Positions 16,402 to 26,453 of a stretch of DNA of 41,459 nucleotides are shown here, piece by piece. The stretch spans positions 1 through 41,459 of the forward strand of contig CAZYGI010000030.1 in the NCBI GenBank assembly GCA_964647255.1, written 5' to 3'. The position numbers and the translations under genes were made by a program. Source of the stretch: CAWJEL01 sp964647255. Its GTDB lineage: Bacteria > Chloroflexota > Anaerolineae > CG2-30-64-16. Position 1 is the first letter of the stretch, and every line of letters begins with the position of its first letter. A model generated the notes under the pieces. It saw only the letters and a list, made by a program, of their open reading frames with translations. It ran no database searches and was not told the DNA's origin.

Positions 16402-17667
16402 CTACACCAACTCATGCAGGCACGCCAGGCAGTAGTCCACCTCCTCTTGCGTGTTGTAGTGCGCCAGGCCGGCGCGGACGACGCCGCCGGAGGCCTCCAA
16501 TCCGAGCCGTTCGGCGCCGGCAATCGCGTAGAAGTTGCCCGCCCAGACATAGATCCCGCGCCGCGCCAGATGTTCGGCCACCTCATTGGGCGTGTGATCC
16601 TGCAGGCGGAACGCGGCCGTGGGCGTGCGCCGGTCGAAGCGGTCGAAGTCGCGGATGCCATAGAAGCTGAGCCCGGGGATCGCCAGCAGCCCCGCGACGA
16701 AGTGTTCAAACAGCGGGCGTTCATAGGCCTGGATCGCGGCCAACGCCTGCTTCAGCGCCAACCGCCGGCCCGTAAAGCCGGGGAACCGCCCGGCAAGATG
16801 CGCGCCGAACTCCTCGCCCAGCTCCGCCAGGTATTCGACCGCGGCCAACACGCCGGCCTGCGCCTCGTGAATCTGCGTGCCGGTCTCGAATTTGTCGGGC
16901 GGCAGATTCCCGGCCGGCCGGACTTTGTAAGCCGGCAGCCGCTCCAGCAGATCATACCGTCCCCAAACAACGCCGGAATGTGGGCCGAAGAACTTGTAGG
17001 GCGAGCAGGCCAGGAAGTCGCACCCCAACGCCTGCACGTCAATCGGGCCGTGCGGCGCGTAGTGCACCGCATCCACCCACAGCCGCGCGCCAACGGAATG
17101 CGCCATCTCGGCGATCTGCGCAATCGGGTTGACCGTGCCGACAAGATTGGAGGCATAGCCCACCGCCACCAGCTTCGTGCGCGGGGTTAGCTGGGCGGCC
17201 AGATCGTCCAGATCGAGCGTGCAATCTTCGACGCGGAAATCCACCTCCCTGACGATCACGCCGCGCTCCTGCAGCGCCAGCCACGGCGCGCGGTTAGCGT
17301 CGTGATCCAGCTTCGTGATGAGCACCTCATCGCCGGACGCCAGCTCACGGCCGATCGCGCGGCTGAAGGCGAAGGTCAGCGTGGTCATGTTCGGCCCAAA
17401 AGCAACCTCGCTTGCTGAATGTGCGTTGAGCAAATCCGCCATTGCCTCGTGCGCGGCGTGCAGAAGCGCATCGCTCTCTCGGCTGGTGTGGAACGCACCG
17501 CCGTGATTGGCGTTGCTGTGGATCAGATACCGCGCCATGGCATCAATCACGCGCTGCGGGACCTGGGTGCCGCCGGGGCCATCGAAGTAGACCGCCGGCC
17601 GGCCGGCGTCATGAAGCGCGAGCGCGGGAAACTGGCTGCGCAGAGGCGAAAGGTCAAGAACGGGCAT
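16402..17667 (-). CDS. Cysteine desulfurase-like class V aminotransferase (VC1184 type)
   Basis: 421 residues, ATG at 17667 with AGGAGA about 7 bases upstream. This is a PLP-dependent fold-type I enzyme: VDAVHYAPH gives the cofactor-binding D199 and H202, and the Schiff-base lysine is K225 in CSPYKFFGPHSG. The start (VYFDGPGGTQVP) and the SNANHGGAFHTS segment are typical of the VC1184-type subfamily annotated as cysteine desulfurase-like. The loop that in true IscS/SufS enzymes carries the catalytic Cys (RxGHHCA) reads VVRAGLAHYNT here, with no Cys. Persulfide formation is therefore doubtful; a lyase or transaminase reaction is equally possible. It is monocistronic and divergent from the radical SAM gene. 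Confidence 0.85.
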   Translation of the reverse strand: MPVLDLSPLRSQFPALALHDAGRPAVYFDGPGGTQVPQRVIDAMARYLIHSNANHGGAFHTSRESDALLHAAHEAMADLLNAHSASEVAFGPNMTTLTFAFSRAIGRELASGDEVLITKLDHDANRAPWLALQERGVIVREVDFRVEDCTLDLDDLAAQLTPRTKLVAVGYASNLVGTVNPIAQIAEMAHSVGARLWVDAVHYAPHGPIDVQALGCDFLACSPYKFFGPHSGVVWGRYDLLERLPAYKVRPAGNLPPDKFETGTQIHEAQAGVLAAVEYLAELGEEFGAHLAGRFPGFTGRRLALKQALAAIQAYERPLFEHFVAGLLAIPGLSFYGIRDFDRFDRRTPTAAFRLQDHTPNEVAEHLARRGIYVWAGNFYAIAGAERLGLEASGGVVRAGLAHYNTQEEVDYCLACLHELV

Positions 17668-17703
17668 GGTGATCGTCTCCTGGAAAAGAGTCTTGATTTC
17701 AGC

Positions 17704-17732
17704 ATCTTACCGCGGTTGCGCCCCGGTCGCAA
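17704..17732 (-). promoter_or_regulatory. Promoter of the cysteine desulfurase-like gene
   Basis: Minus strand TTGCGA (17732-17727), 17 bp, TAAGAT (17709-17704), located about 37 bases upstream of the ATG at 17667. It interleaves with the plus-strand promoter of the divergent radical SAM gene, so the two could compete. Confidence 0.4.
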
Positions 17733-17746
17733 ACCGATGGTATAAT
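17716..17746 (+). promoter_or_regulatory. Promoter of the radical SAM gene cluster
   Basis: A perfect TATAAT is at 17741-17746, with the best upstream box TTGCGC at 17716-17721, spacing 19 bp, which is longer than ideal. Transcription would begin near 17753, about 41 bases before the ATG at 17794. Confidence 0.45.
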
Positions 17747-17793
17747 GCGCCGTCACAGCCTCCGAGCTGTGAATCTCTGTGTTCAGGAACAAG

Positions 17794-19155
17794 ATGTCGC
17801 TTCGTAAAGTCGTTTTAATCCAACCCAAGCGCGACGGGCGCTTCTTTGGTCGGGGCACGACCCAGCCCTACACGTTGATGAATCTCGCATCGCTCGTCCC
17901 GCCGGAAGTCCCGGTGGAGATTTGGGACGAAGACTTGATGCGCTTGCCGGTTGAAACACTCGGCCCGCAGGATCTCGTGGGCATCAGCGCCAAAACCCTG
18001 TTGATTGACCGGGCGCGGGCGTTGACCAAACGGCTCCACGACCAGGGCGCGACGGTGGTGCTGGGCGGCGCGCACGCGACCCTGGTGCCCGACGAGGTGG
18101 CGCGCTGGGCCGATGTGGTCGTCGTGGGCGAGGGCTATCGCACCTGGCCGCAGATCATCCGGGATTTCGACCAGAAGGTGCTCCAGCCGCGCTACGTGGA
18201 CGAGGAATGGATGCCGTTCGACTCGGGCCGGGTCGCATTGCAGGATCGCGTGCTGCGCCAGGTGGACGAGCACCGCAACTACTGGACGCCCTATCTGGAG
18301 ATCACCCGCGGCTGCCCGCGCAACTGCACCTTCTGCACCGCCATCCGCGTCTCGGGCGCGAAGATGCGCCTGCGCCCGGTGGACGAGGTCGTGCAGGAGA
18401 TCGAGCGCCGGCGCTTGCGGCGCTTCTTCCTGACCGACGACAACTTCGGCCTCAACTTCCGGCTGCACCCCGACTACATGGAGCGGTTGTTCCGGGCCCT
18501 GGCGAAGCTGCCGCTGGACGGCTGGACCTGCCAGGCCGAGCAGATGGTGGCCGATCACCCCGACCTGCTGCGCCTGGCGCGCGAGGCGCATCTGGACAAA
18601 TTCTTCATCGGCTTCGAGTCGGTCAATCCCGACAACCGCAAGGAACTGGGGGGCAAGAGCCGCGGCGAGATGGGCCGGCACCAGGAAGTGATCAAGCAGA
18701 TTCACGAGCACGGCATCGGCGTCGTTGGGCTGTTCGTCTTCGGTTTCGACAACGACACCCGGGAGACGTTCCGGGTCGCGCGCGACTTCGTGCGCGCCAG
18801 CGAGCTCGACAGCATCAGCGTAACGATTCTGACGCCCTATCCGGGCACGGTGCAGCGCCGGGCCTTGCTGGAAGCCGGGCGCATCCTGCCGCACGACGCC
18901 CCGGACGGCGATGGCTTGAACTGGGAGAAGTACGACACCACCCACGTGACCTATGTTCCCCAGCGCATGACCGTGGACGAGCTGCGCGCCGGCTATGACT
19001 GGCTGTGCCGGGAGCTCTATCATCCCGCGCAGACGATGCAGCGCGGCCTTCGGGCATGGGCGCGCCATCCGCTCGAGAAGGCGCGGTCGCGCTTCATCTC
19101 CAGCTTCAGCACCGATATCGGCTACCGGCGCGAATTCCGACACCGGTATGACTGA
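17794..19155 (+). CDS. Radical SAM protein with N-terminal B12-binding-like domain
   Basis: 453 residues from ATG 17794, with AGGAA at 17785-17789. An in-frame GTG at 17779 would add five. The first 150 residues form a cobalamin-binding-like Rossmann domain (VLGGAHATLVPDE, VVVVGEGYRTW). This is the arrangement seen in B12-binding radical SAM proteins, although the classic DxHxxG cobalamin motif is not evident. The iron-sulfur motif is GCPRNCTFC: C174, C178 and C181 (CxxxCxxC). FFLTDDNFGL and FIGFESVNPDNRKELGGKS are standard for the family. Related enzymes include hopanoid-modifying and other methyltransferase or rearrangement enzymes; the substrate is unknown here. It is followed 21 bp later by an unknown gene, a TPR gene and a membrane protein, probably one operon. 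Confidence 0.88.
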   Translation: MSLRKVVLIQPKRDGRFFGRGTTQPYTLMNLASLVPPEVPVEIWDEDLMRLPVETLGPQDLVGISAKTLLIDRARALTKRLHDQGATVVLGGAHATLVPDEVARWADVVVVGEGYRTWPQIIRDFDQKVLQPRYVDEEWMPFDSGRVALQDRVLRQVDEHRNYWTPYLEITRGCPRNCTFCTAIRVSGAKMRLRPVDEVVQEIERRRLRRFFLTDDNFGLNFRLHPDYMERLFRALAKLPLDGWTCQAEQMVADHPDLLRLAREAHLDKFFIGFESVNPDNRKELGGKSRGEMGRHQEVIKQIHEHGIGVVGLFVFGFDNDTRETFRVARDFVRASELDSISVTILTPYPGTVQRRALLEAGRILPHDAPDGDGLNWEKYDTTHVTYVPQRMTVDELRAGYDWLCRELYHPAQTMQRGLRAWARHPLEKARSRFISSFSTDIGYRREFRHRYD

Positions 19156-19176
19156 TCACCCGGAGTCGTATCTGGC

Positions 19177-19740
19177 ATGATGACCACTCGAGTTCGCCTG
19201 TTCATCGGCGCCGGGCCGGCGGAGGAACCGGCGCGTGAGCTGCTGGGCCGCGCGCTGGCCGAGCTGCCGGTGAACATTGGCTGGCTGATCAAACGCACGC
19301 CGGACGTGGATGCCGTGCCCGAGTGCCATCTGTTCGTCCTGGTGTTGGGCGCCGACATCTGCGCGCCGGTCGGGTTGGAGCTGTGGTGGGCGCGGCGCAC
19401 GGAGAAGCCGATCCTGGCCTACAGCAGCGATGCCGTGCGTACACCGGCCGGCCAGGTTTTCTTGCAGGAGAATGCGGCGCTGGATTGGACGCGTTATGCC
19501 GACCTGGCCGCCCTGCGCCGCGCATTTCTGCGCGATGTGAGCCGTTTCTTGTTGGCCCACCCGGAGCGCTACGGCGTCACCGCGGTGGAAGCCGAAACGC
19601 TGCACGGGTTCCTGGCGCACCTGGAGCAGCTCGCCGCGCCATCCGCGCCACGGAAGGCGACCGGCGCTGGCGGCGGCGGCATCATCCTGGCGCCCGGCAA
19701 AGATATGCCGGCCGGCGCCCGCGAGATCGAAGCCCGATGA
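19177..19740 (+). CDS. Conserved-looking hypothetical protein, possible Rossmann/TIR-like fold
   Basis: 187 residues starting at the double ATG at 19177/19180. I do not recognise the family. The first 100 residues alternate short hydrophobic strands and helices: VRLFIGAG, then a helix, then HLFVLVLGADICAPVGLELWWARR and KPILAYSS. That pattern is reminiscent of TIR-like or nucleoside-deoxyribosyltransferase-like folds where effector proteins begin with a VFIS-type strand, but no catalytic Glu can be assigned with confidence. The tail is Ala/Gly-rich. The gene ends in an ATGA overlap with the TPR gene, indicating translational coupling. Confidence 0.55.
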   Translation: MMTTRVRLFIGAGPAEEPARELLGRALAELPVNIGWLIKRTPDVDAVPECHLFVLVLGADICAPVGLELWWARRTEKPILAYSSDAVRTPAGQVFLQENAALDWTRYADLAALRRAFLRDVSRFLLAHPERYGVTAVEAETLHGFLAHLEQLAAPSAPRKATGAGGGGIILAPGKDMPAGAREIEAR

Positions 19741-20396
19741 CGACCGTTTCCCCGATAGATCCCCAGATCGCCCAGGACGAAGCCCGGCGCGGCAAGGCGC
19801 TGCTGCGCGCCGGCAAGGATGCGGCCGCGTTGGCCGCGTTCGAGCGCGCCGCGTGGATGGCGCCTGCTGATCCGCTGATCCACTGGGCGCTGGCGAACAC
19901 CCTGTGGCGCACTGGCCGCGGGGAGGACGCCGTGCGAAGCTACGAACGGGTGATCGCCTTGCTTCCGAACGAGCCCGCGCCGCGCTGCAACCTGGCCGAA
20001 CTGCTGGCCGTCCTGGGCCGCATTGACGATGCCCGCGTGCAGATCGCCGCGGCCGCGGCGCTTGCGCCTGCCGACCCGCACATCTTCCTCGCCGAGGCCG
20101 TGGTGCGCCTGGCGAACCGCCGGCCCGCCGCGGCCGAAGAGGCGGCGCGACGGGCGGTCGCCAGCGGCATCCTGCCCAAGTTCGCCCAGCTCGACCTGGC
20201 CGACGCGCTCCTGGCCCAAGGCAAGGCGGACGAGGCGTTGGCCGCGTACCGCCAGGCGCGGCAGCAGTGCGCCTCCGAGGATTTGCTCACGGTGCGCCAA
20301 GACCTCGCATGGTTGGCAACGATTTATCCTGCCCTGCCAAAGACGGCCTACCGGCAAGCCCTGGCGCTTTTCACCGCGGAGGATCGCCGTGGCTGA
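19737..20396 (+). CDS. Tetratricopeptide repeat protein
   Basis: 219 residues from the ATG at 19737, which overlaps the preceding stop by 4 bp. At least four TPR-like units are visible: GKALLRAGKDAAALAAFERAAWMAP (from about residue 19), HWALANTLWRTGRGEDAVRSYERVIALLP, CNLAELLAVLGRIDDARVQIAAAAALAP, and LADALLAQGKADEALAAYRQAR. No signal peptide or membrane segment is present, so it is probably cytosolic and mediates protein contacts. It overlaps the next gene, a membrane protein, by 8 bp. The pairing suggests it assists or regulates that protein. Confidence 0.85.
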   Translation: MTTVSPIDPQIAQDEARRGKALLRAGKDAAALAAFERAAWMAPADPLIHWALANTLWRTGRGEDAVRSYERVIALLPNEPAPRCNLAELLAVLGRIDDARVQIAAAAALAPADPHIFLAEAVVRLANRRPAAAEEAARRAVASGILPKFAQLDLADALLAQGKADEALAAYRQARQQCASEDLLTVRQDLAWLATIYPALPKTAYRQALALFTAEDRRG

Positions 20397-22230
20397 GGGT
20401 TCGCGGGCTCGCCGATTTGCGGAGCGCACAGCCTCCTGGTGGGGTTCGCTGAGCGCGCAACCTCCCGGTGGGATTCGCTCCTTCGCCGGTTCGCCCGTCT
20501 GGCTCCTGCTCCTGTTGATCCTCCCAGCGATCCTGCCGCTGGCCGCACCGGGCTACTTCTTCAAGGCGCACGACGCGCGGCACAGCGTTTTCTGGCTGGT
20601 GGAGTTCGACGCCGCGTTCCGTGATGGCGCGATCTGGCCAATCTGGGCGCCCGATCACCTGCTGGGGTTCGGCTACCCGCTCTGGCTGGCCTATGCGCCG
20701 CTGGCGTACTTCGTCGGCGAGGCGTTTCATCTGCTGGGGTTGGGTTTCACCGCCGCGGTCAAGGCGACCTGGGCGCTGAGCTTCCTTATCGGCGCGCTGG
20801 GGATGAACGCGCTCGCCCGTCGCTGGTGGGGCAAAAGTGCGGGCTTGATCGCCGCTCTGGCGTACACCTACGCACCGTATCACCTGGCGCAAATCTATGT
20901 CCGGGCCGCGCTCGCCGAGTTCGTCTCGTTGGCGATCTTCCCGTGGGTGCTCCTGGCGTTCGCCGCGCTCTGGGATGACGCCCGGCCCCGGCGCGCCGGC
21001 CTGGCCGCATTGGCGCTGGGTGCGCTGCTGCTGACACACAGCGGCGCGGCAATCCTGTATCTGCCAGTCGTCGGCGGTTTCCTGGCCGTGAAGGCGCTGG
21101 TCACGCTGCGGCGTCGGGAGAAGCTGTGGCCGGCCACCGGCGCCAGCGTCCTGGCCCTGGCGCTTGGCCTCATGCTCGCCGGCATCTTCCTGATCCCGCT
21201 ATTCCTGGAGCGCGGATTCCTCGGCCAGGAAATCTGGCTGAAGGACACGTATCGCTACTGGCTGCACTTCGTCTATCCGAGCCAGTTCCTTGATCCGAGT
21301 TGGGGATACGGCTACTCGGTGCCCGGCCCGGACGACGGGATGAGCTTCCAACTGGGGATCCTGCCGTTCCTGGGCGCCGCCGCCGGCGCATGGATTATCG
21401 TGCGCGCGGCCCAGCGCCGGGCCGGAGCCGATGACATGCCGGCCCTGCCGGAGGCGTTCTTCTTCCTGGCCCTCGGCTTGATCGCCATCTTCGCGATGAC
21501 CCCGGCGGCCAGGGCGCTCTGGGATGCGCTCCCGCCGCTCACGCTGATCCAGTTCCCGTGGCGCCTGCTCGCGCTGACGGCCGTCGCCCTGGCGTTGTTG
21601 ACCGCGGTCGCGGCGCGCCGGCTTGAACAGGCTGATGCGGCGGCCAGCCGGCCGTTCGTTTACGTCGCGGCGTTGGCGCTGATGCTGGCGAGCTTCCCCT
21701 ACACGCGGCCGGAGTTGGTGGCGATCCGGCCGGCAGATGAGAGTCCGTTGGCGCTGCTCGATTTCGAGATGGCGCACCCCGACATGCGCGGGATGACGTT
21801 CTGGGCGCAGCGCCAGCCGGCCGACGCCGACTCACCGCTGCTGCCGCAGTATCTCGCCGGCCAGCCGTTGACCAAGGCCGCGATCGTCTCCGGCCAGGGG
21901 ACGATCCTGGCGCAGAGCCACACAGCCAACTCGGCGTATGCCCGCGTCCGGGCCGAAGGTCCCGTCCGGCTGCGGTTCTACACGTCCTATTTCCCCGGCT
22001 GGCGCGCCACTGTGGATGGCCAGCCGGCCGCGATCAGCGCAGACCCGCCGAACGGGCTGATCGGCCTGGACTTGCCGGCAGGCGAGCACGAAGTGAGCCT
22101 GCGCTTTGGCGCCACACCGGCCCGCTCAGCCGCGGCCGCGGCGTCCATCGCCGCGCTGCTGGTCGCCCTGGGGTTCGCAACCCTGCCCCTGCCGGGGCGC
22201 AGCCGGGAACGAGTACGCCGCCGACGGTAG
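20389..22230 (+). CDS. Multi-spanning membrane protein, PTPS-related (GT-C-like) family
   Basis: 613 residues from the GTG at 20389, with GGAGG at 20378-20382. The frame is open further upstream inside the TPR gene, but this start fits the RBS and the family. It is a paralogue of the protein at 12404-14422: GYFFKAHDARHSVFWLVEFD after the first membrane helix, YHLAQIYVRAALAEF, and a C-terminal YFPGWRATVDGQPA domain. About ten to twelve hydrophobic segments are seen. The acidic HDARH loop is the likely catalytic loop if it is a GT-C-type glycosyltransferase. Its first 30 residues are encoded across a 29-bp tandem repeat and are probably not conserved. Confidence 0.75.
   Translation: MAEGSRARRFAERTASWWGSLSAQPPGGIRSFAGSPVWLLLLLILPAILPLAAPGYFFKAHDARHSVFWLVEFDAAFRDGAIWPIWAPDHLLGFGYPLWLAYAPLAYFVGEAFHLLGLGFTAAVKATWALSFLIGALGMNALARRWWGKSAGLIAALAYTYAPYHLAQIYVRAALAEFVSLAIFPWVLLAFAALWDDARPRRAGLAALALGALLLTHSGAAILYLPVVGGFLAVKALVTLRRREKLWPATGASVLALALGLMLAGIFLIPLFLERGFLGQEIWLKDTYRYWLHFVYPSQFLDPSWGYGYSVPGPDDGMSFQLGILPFLGAAAGAWIIVRAAQRRAGADDMPALPEAFFFLALGLIAIFAMTPAARALWDALPPLTLIQFPWRLLALTAVALALLTAVAARRLEQADAAASRPFVYVAALALMLASFPYTRPELVAIRPADESPLALLDFEMAHPDMRGMTFWAQRQPADADSPLLPQYLAGQPLTKAAIVSGQGTILAQSHTANSAYARVRAEGPVRLRFYTSYFPGWRATVDGQPAAISADPPNGLIGLDLPAGEHEVSLRFGATPARSAAAAASIAALLVALGFATLPLPGRSRERVRRRR
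20422..20479 (+). repeat. Two adjacent imperfect 29-bp direct repeats
   Basis: 20422-20450 and 20451-20479 align end to end with about four differences (each begins GAGCGC and ends TTCGCT). Because 29 is not a multiple of three, the two copies are read in different frames within the N-terminus of the membrane protein, giving ERTASWWGSL and then SAQPPGGIRS. Confidence 0.6.
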
Positions 22231-22291
22231 CGCTGGCTGGCAGCCGGTCTCACAAAATGAGCGCTTGCCGGCCAACGCCGCAAAGAACGGT

Positions 22292-22320
22292 TTGCACAAA
22301 CCGCCGCCCCCTGCTATACT
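22292..22320 (+). promoter_or_regulatory. Sigma70-type promoter giving a nearly leaderless LysM transcript
   Basis: TTGCAC (22292-22297), 17 bp, TATACT (22315-22320). Transcription would start near 22327, only about four bases before the ATG at 22331, and no Shine-Dalgarno sequence is present. Confidence 0.55.
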
Positions 22321-22330
22321 TGGCCCTCGT

Positions 22331-23455
22331 ATGAGTCAACCCGATCCTTCTCCCCGGCGTTATGGCCGAGAGCGCGTCTGTCCGCAGTGCGGGACGCGAG
22401 TTGCTCAAAAAGCCACGACCTGCTTTTTCTGCGGGGCGGGCCTGAACGATGTGCCGCGGCCGAACCGCGGCGTGCCCTGGGCCGATCTCATCCTGTTCGC
22501 CGTCATCGGCAGCGTGATCGCAATCTGGTGGCTGCGGCCGCCGACGGCCCCGGCAAATGTCCAGGTCGCGCAGCTCGGCTTGCCGACAACCGTCGCGACG
22601 GCACAGGTGACGCCCGAACCGCAACTGTTGGAGGCTGAAGCGGCCACGGCGACCGCATCAGCGACGGTCGAGGCAACCGTGACGCCTGTGCTCACGCCGA
22701 CTGCCACCGCCCCAGCCGCGCCCGTGCGACACGTCGTCAAGCAGGGCGACACGGTTGCCGGGATCGCCGCACAATACAACTCCACGATCAAGGACATCAT
22801 TCAGGCCAACGGCCTCAACGCCAACGGTCAGATCGGCGTGGGGCAGGAATTGGTCATACCGATTCCTGGGCCGATGGGCGGTCCCGGTCCCACCGCGACC
22901 CCTAACAAAGACACCCTGGTGTACACGGTCCAGTCCGGCGACACGTTGAGCACCATCGCGGAGCGGTACAATTCACGGGTGGATTGGATCCTGCAAGCGA
23001 ACAACATCAAGCCGACGGACATGCTGCGCATCGGCCAGTCGTTGACGATCCCGCGCGCGCCGGCCACGGCCACGCCTGCGCTGCCGACCGCGGTGACGAC
23101 GCCTCAAACCGCCACCCCGTCGCCCATCCCGACGCTCCGCGCACCGGCGCTGCTGATTCCGGCGGATGGCGCCATCCTTACCGGGCAGAATGGAGTGCTG
23201 CTCAGTTGGACATCGGTGGGGATCTTGAAGCCTGATCAGTGGTATGTCGTGACCGTACGACCCGGCGAGCGGAACACCCCCGCGATCACCTGGTGGACCA
23301 AGGGAACCACATGGCGCCTCGGCCCCGAATATCGCACCACAGCCGAGGGAGGAATGGACTTCACCTGGCGGGTTCAGGTGCGCAACGGCGCCCCTGACAA
23401 CCCAGGAGAGCCGGCAACGCCCGCCAGCGCCGAGCGGCGCTTCACCTGGCGCTGA
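22331..23455 (+). CDS. Zinc-ribbon, membrane-anchored protein with two LysM domains
   Basis: 374 residues from ATG 22331. The N-terminus is a cytosolic zinc ribbon with CPQC and CFFC knuckles (C17, C20, C31, C34). One membrane helix follows at about 48-67, then a Thr/Ala-rich linker. Two LysM domains lie at about 134-178 (VKQGDTVAGIAAQYN) and 197-241 (VQSGDTLSTIAERYN), and bind N-acetylglucosamine polymers such as peptidoglycan. After another TP-rich linker, the last 110 residues form a beta-rich domain (LLIPADGAILTGQNGVLLSW) similar to those after LysM in other Chloroflexota proteins. The protein would sit in the membrane with LysM and tail outside. It ends just before a strong terminator. 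Confidence 0.88.
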   Translation: MSQPDPSPRRYGRERVCPQCGTRVAQKATTCFFCGAGLNDVPRPNRGVPWADLILFAVIGSVIAIWWLRPPTAPANVQVAQLGLPTTVATAQVTPEPQLLEAEAATATASATVEATVTPVLTPTATAPAAPVRHVVKQGDTVAGIAAQYNSTIKDIIQANGLNANGQIGVGQELVIPIPGPMGGPGPTATPNKDTLVYTVQSGDTLSTIAERYNSRVDWILQANNIKPTDMLRIGQSLTIPRAPATATPALPTAVTTPQTATPSPIPTLRAPALLIPADGAILTGQNGVLLSWTSVGILKPDQWYVVTVRPGERNTPAITWWTKGTTWRLGPEYRTTAEGGMDFTWRVQVRNGAPDNPGEPATPASAERRFTWR

Positions 23456-23461
23456 AATCTT

Positions 23462-23492
23462 GGGGAGGCGATCACGCCTCCCCTTGTTATTT
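23462..23492 (+). terminator. Rho-independent terminator between convergent genes
   Basis: A perfect 9-bp stem, GGGGAGGCG (23462-23470) with CGCCTCCCC (23475-23483), has an ATCA loop and is followed by TTGTTATTT. It lies between the LysM gene end (23455) and the end of the convergent methyltransferase gene (23487). Confidence 0.85.
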
Positions 23493-24210
23493 CCGGAACA
23501 CGCCGTACTGGCTCAGGTCTCCCTCGTGGCCGTCGGCGCGGAACAGCTCGACCGGCGCCAGCCCGGCATCCCGCGCCATCTGCGTCAACTGCTTCGCATC
23601 AATCGCCGCACAATAGCGCCGGCCGGCCGCGGCCGATCCCCAGCTCAGCAGATAGTCACCGGGCTCCACGTCCTCTGTCCGAATCCCGGCCAGCGCCCAG
23701 GGCAAGACGCGCGCCCGGAGCCGCGGGGAATCCAGGAACTGCCACGTGGAAAGGATCAGCGTGCCGCCGGCGGGCAGAAGCGCGGCGCACTCCGCGACGA
23801 ACGCCGCGCGTTGCGCCGCGCCGGGGATGTGGTGCAGCACGGCCAGGCAGGCGATGGACTCGGCGGCAAAATCGGCCGCGGTGCCGCCCCACCCCGGCCG
23901 GGTGAGGTCGGCCGGCTGAACGTCCGCCGCGGACGCGGCCAACCGTGCGATGCGCTCCGCGGCCTCGGCGCGCAGACCCGCGCTGTTGTCCAGCCCCAAG
24001 TAACGCCCGCGCCAACCGCGTTCGGCCAGAAACGCCAACAGCCGGCCGTTGCCGCAGCCCACATCCAGTACGTTGGCAGCCGGAGCCAGATACGGTAAAA
24101 TGCGCTCGAAACCGAGCGGCCAGCCGCGTCGGGTCGCCGCGAAATTGTCGGCAAATTCAGCATAGAAGACACGGTTGAGCTCAGCGAGCGCCGTGCGGGT
24201 TATCTCATCC

Positions 24211-24212
<2 letters not shown>
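23487..24212 (-). CDS. Class I SAM methyltransferase, Trm9/ALKBH8-like
   Basis: 241 residues from the ATG at 24212. AdoMet motif I is VLDVGCGNGRLL (48-59), the acidic ribose-binding residue is D75 in YLGLDNS, and a LAVLHHIP motif follows. The N-terminal segment LNRVFYAEFADNFAATRRGWPL resembles the YxxIAxxFSxTRxxPWP signature that precedes motif I in Trm9/ALKBH8 wobble-uridine methyltransferases. The later RRYCAAIDAKQLTQMARDAGL resembles their RFYHxFxxGELxxL segment. Trm9 methylates the cm5U made by Elp3/Elongator to mcm5U in tRNA. The divergent neighbour here is Elp3, with overlapping start codons. Family match was made by eye; a generic class I methyltransferase is the alternative. No Trm112 gene is in the window. 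Confidence 0.75.
24073..24101 (+). promoter_or_regulatory. Candidate elp3 promoter inside the methyltransferase gene
   Basis: TTGGCA (24073-24078), 17 bp, TAAAAT (24096-24101), about 110 bases upstream of the elp3 ATG. It must lie inside the opposing gene because the two start codons overlap and there is no intergenic space. Confidence 0.35.
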
Positions 24213-26115
<1,903 letters not shown>

Positions 26116-26149
26116 CCGCCCCGGCGCCCGTTTGGGACTGCCGATCACT

Positions 26150-26177
26150 TTGCTGTCTGCTCTCTGCGTGCTATACT
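26150..26177 (+). promoter_or_regulatory. Promoter of the YtxH-selenoprotein operon
   Basis: TTGCTG (26150-26155), 16 bp, TATACT (26172-26177), with transcription starting near 26184 and the first ATG at 26232 behind a GGAGGAGGG site at 26220-26228. Confidence 0.45.
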
Positions 26178-26231
26178 TGCACCCGATTTATTCTTACCTG
26201 GAGCAAGTCTCTGCTCGATGGAGGAGGGTTC

Positions 26232-26450
26232 ATGAGCAAGTTCTTCGACTTCGTGGGCGGCCTGGTGATCGGTGCGGTGATCGGCGCCGGGGCCGGCCTG
26301 CTGCTCGCACCGCAATCCGGCGGCGATTTCAAACGCACCGTGCGCGAACGGATTGACCTGACGCTCGAAGAGGGTCGCCGCGCCGCGGCCGACCGCCGCG
26401 CGGAGTTGGAGGCCCAGTTTGCCCAGGCCAAACAGGTGACCAGGAGCTGA
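26232..26450 (+). CDS. YtxH-like small membrane protein
   Basis: 72 residues with an excellent RBS (GGAGGAGGG). The N-terminal glycine-rich helix FVGGLVIGAVIGAGAGLLLAPQSGGDFK, where LLLAPQSG is the family signature, is followed by a charged helix (VRERIDLTLEEGRRAAADRRAELE). This is the YtxH (general stress protein-like) layout, a single-pass membrane protein of unknown mechanism. It is followed three bases later by the start of the PrdB-like selenoprotein gene, so the two are in one transcript. The link may be coincidental or may reflect a stress regulon. Confidence 0.8.
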   Translation: MSKFFDFVGGLVIGAVIGAGAGLLLAPQSGGDFKRTVRERIDLTLEEGRRAAADRRAELEAQFAQAKQVTRS

Positions 26451-26453
26451 CGC

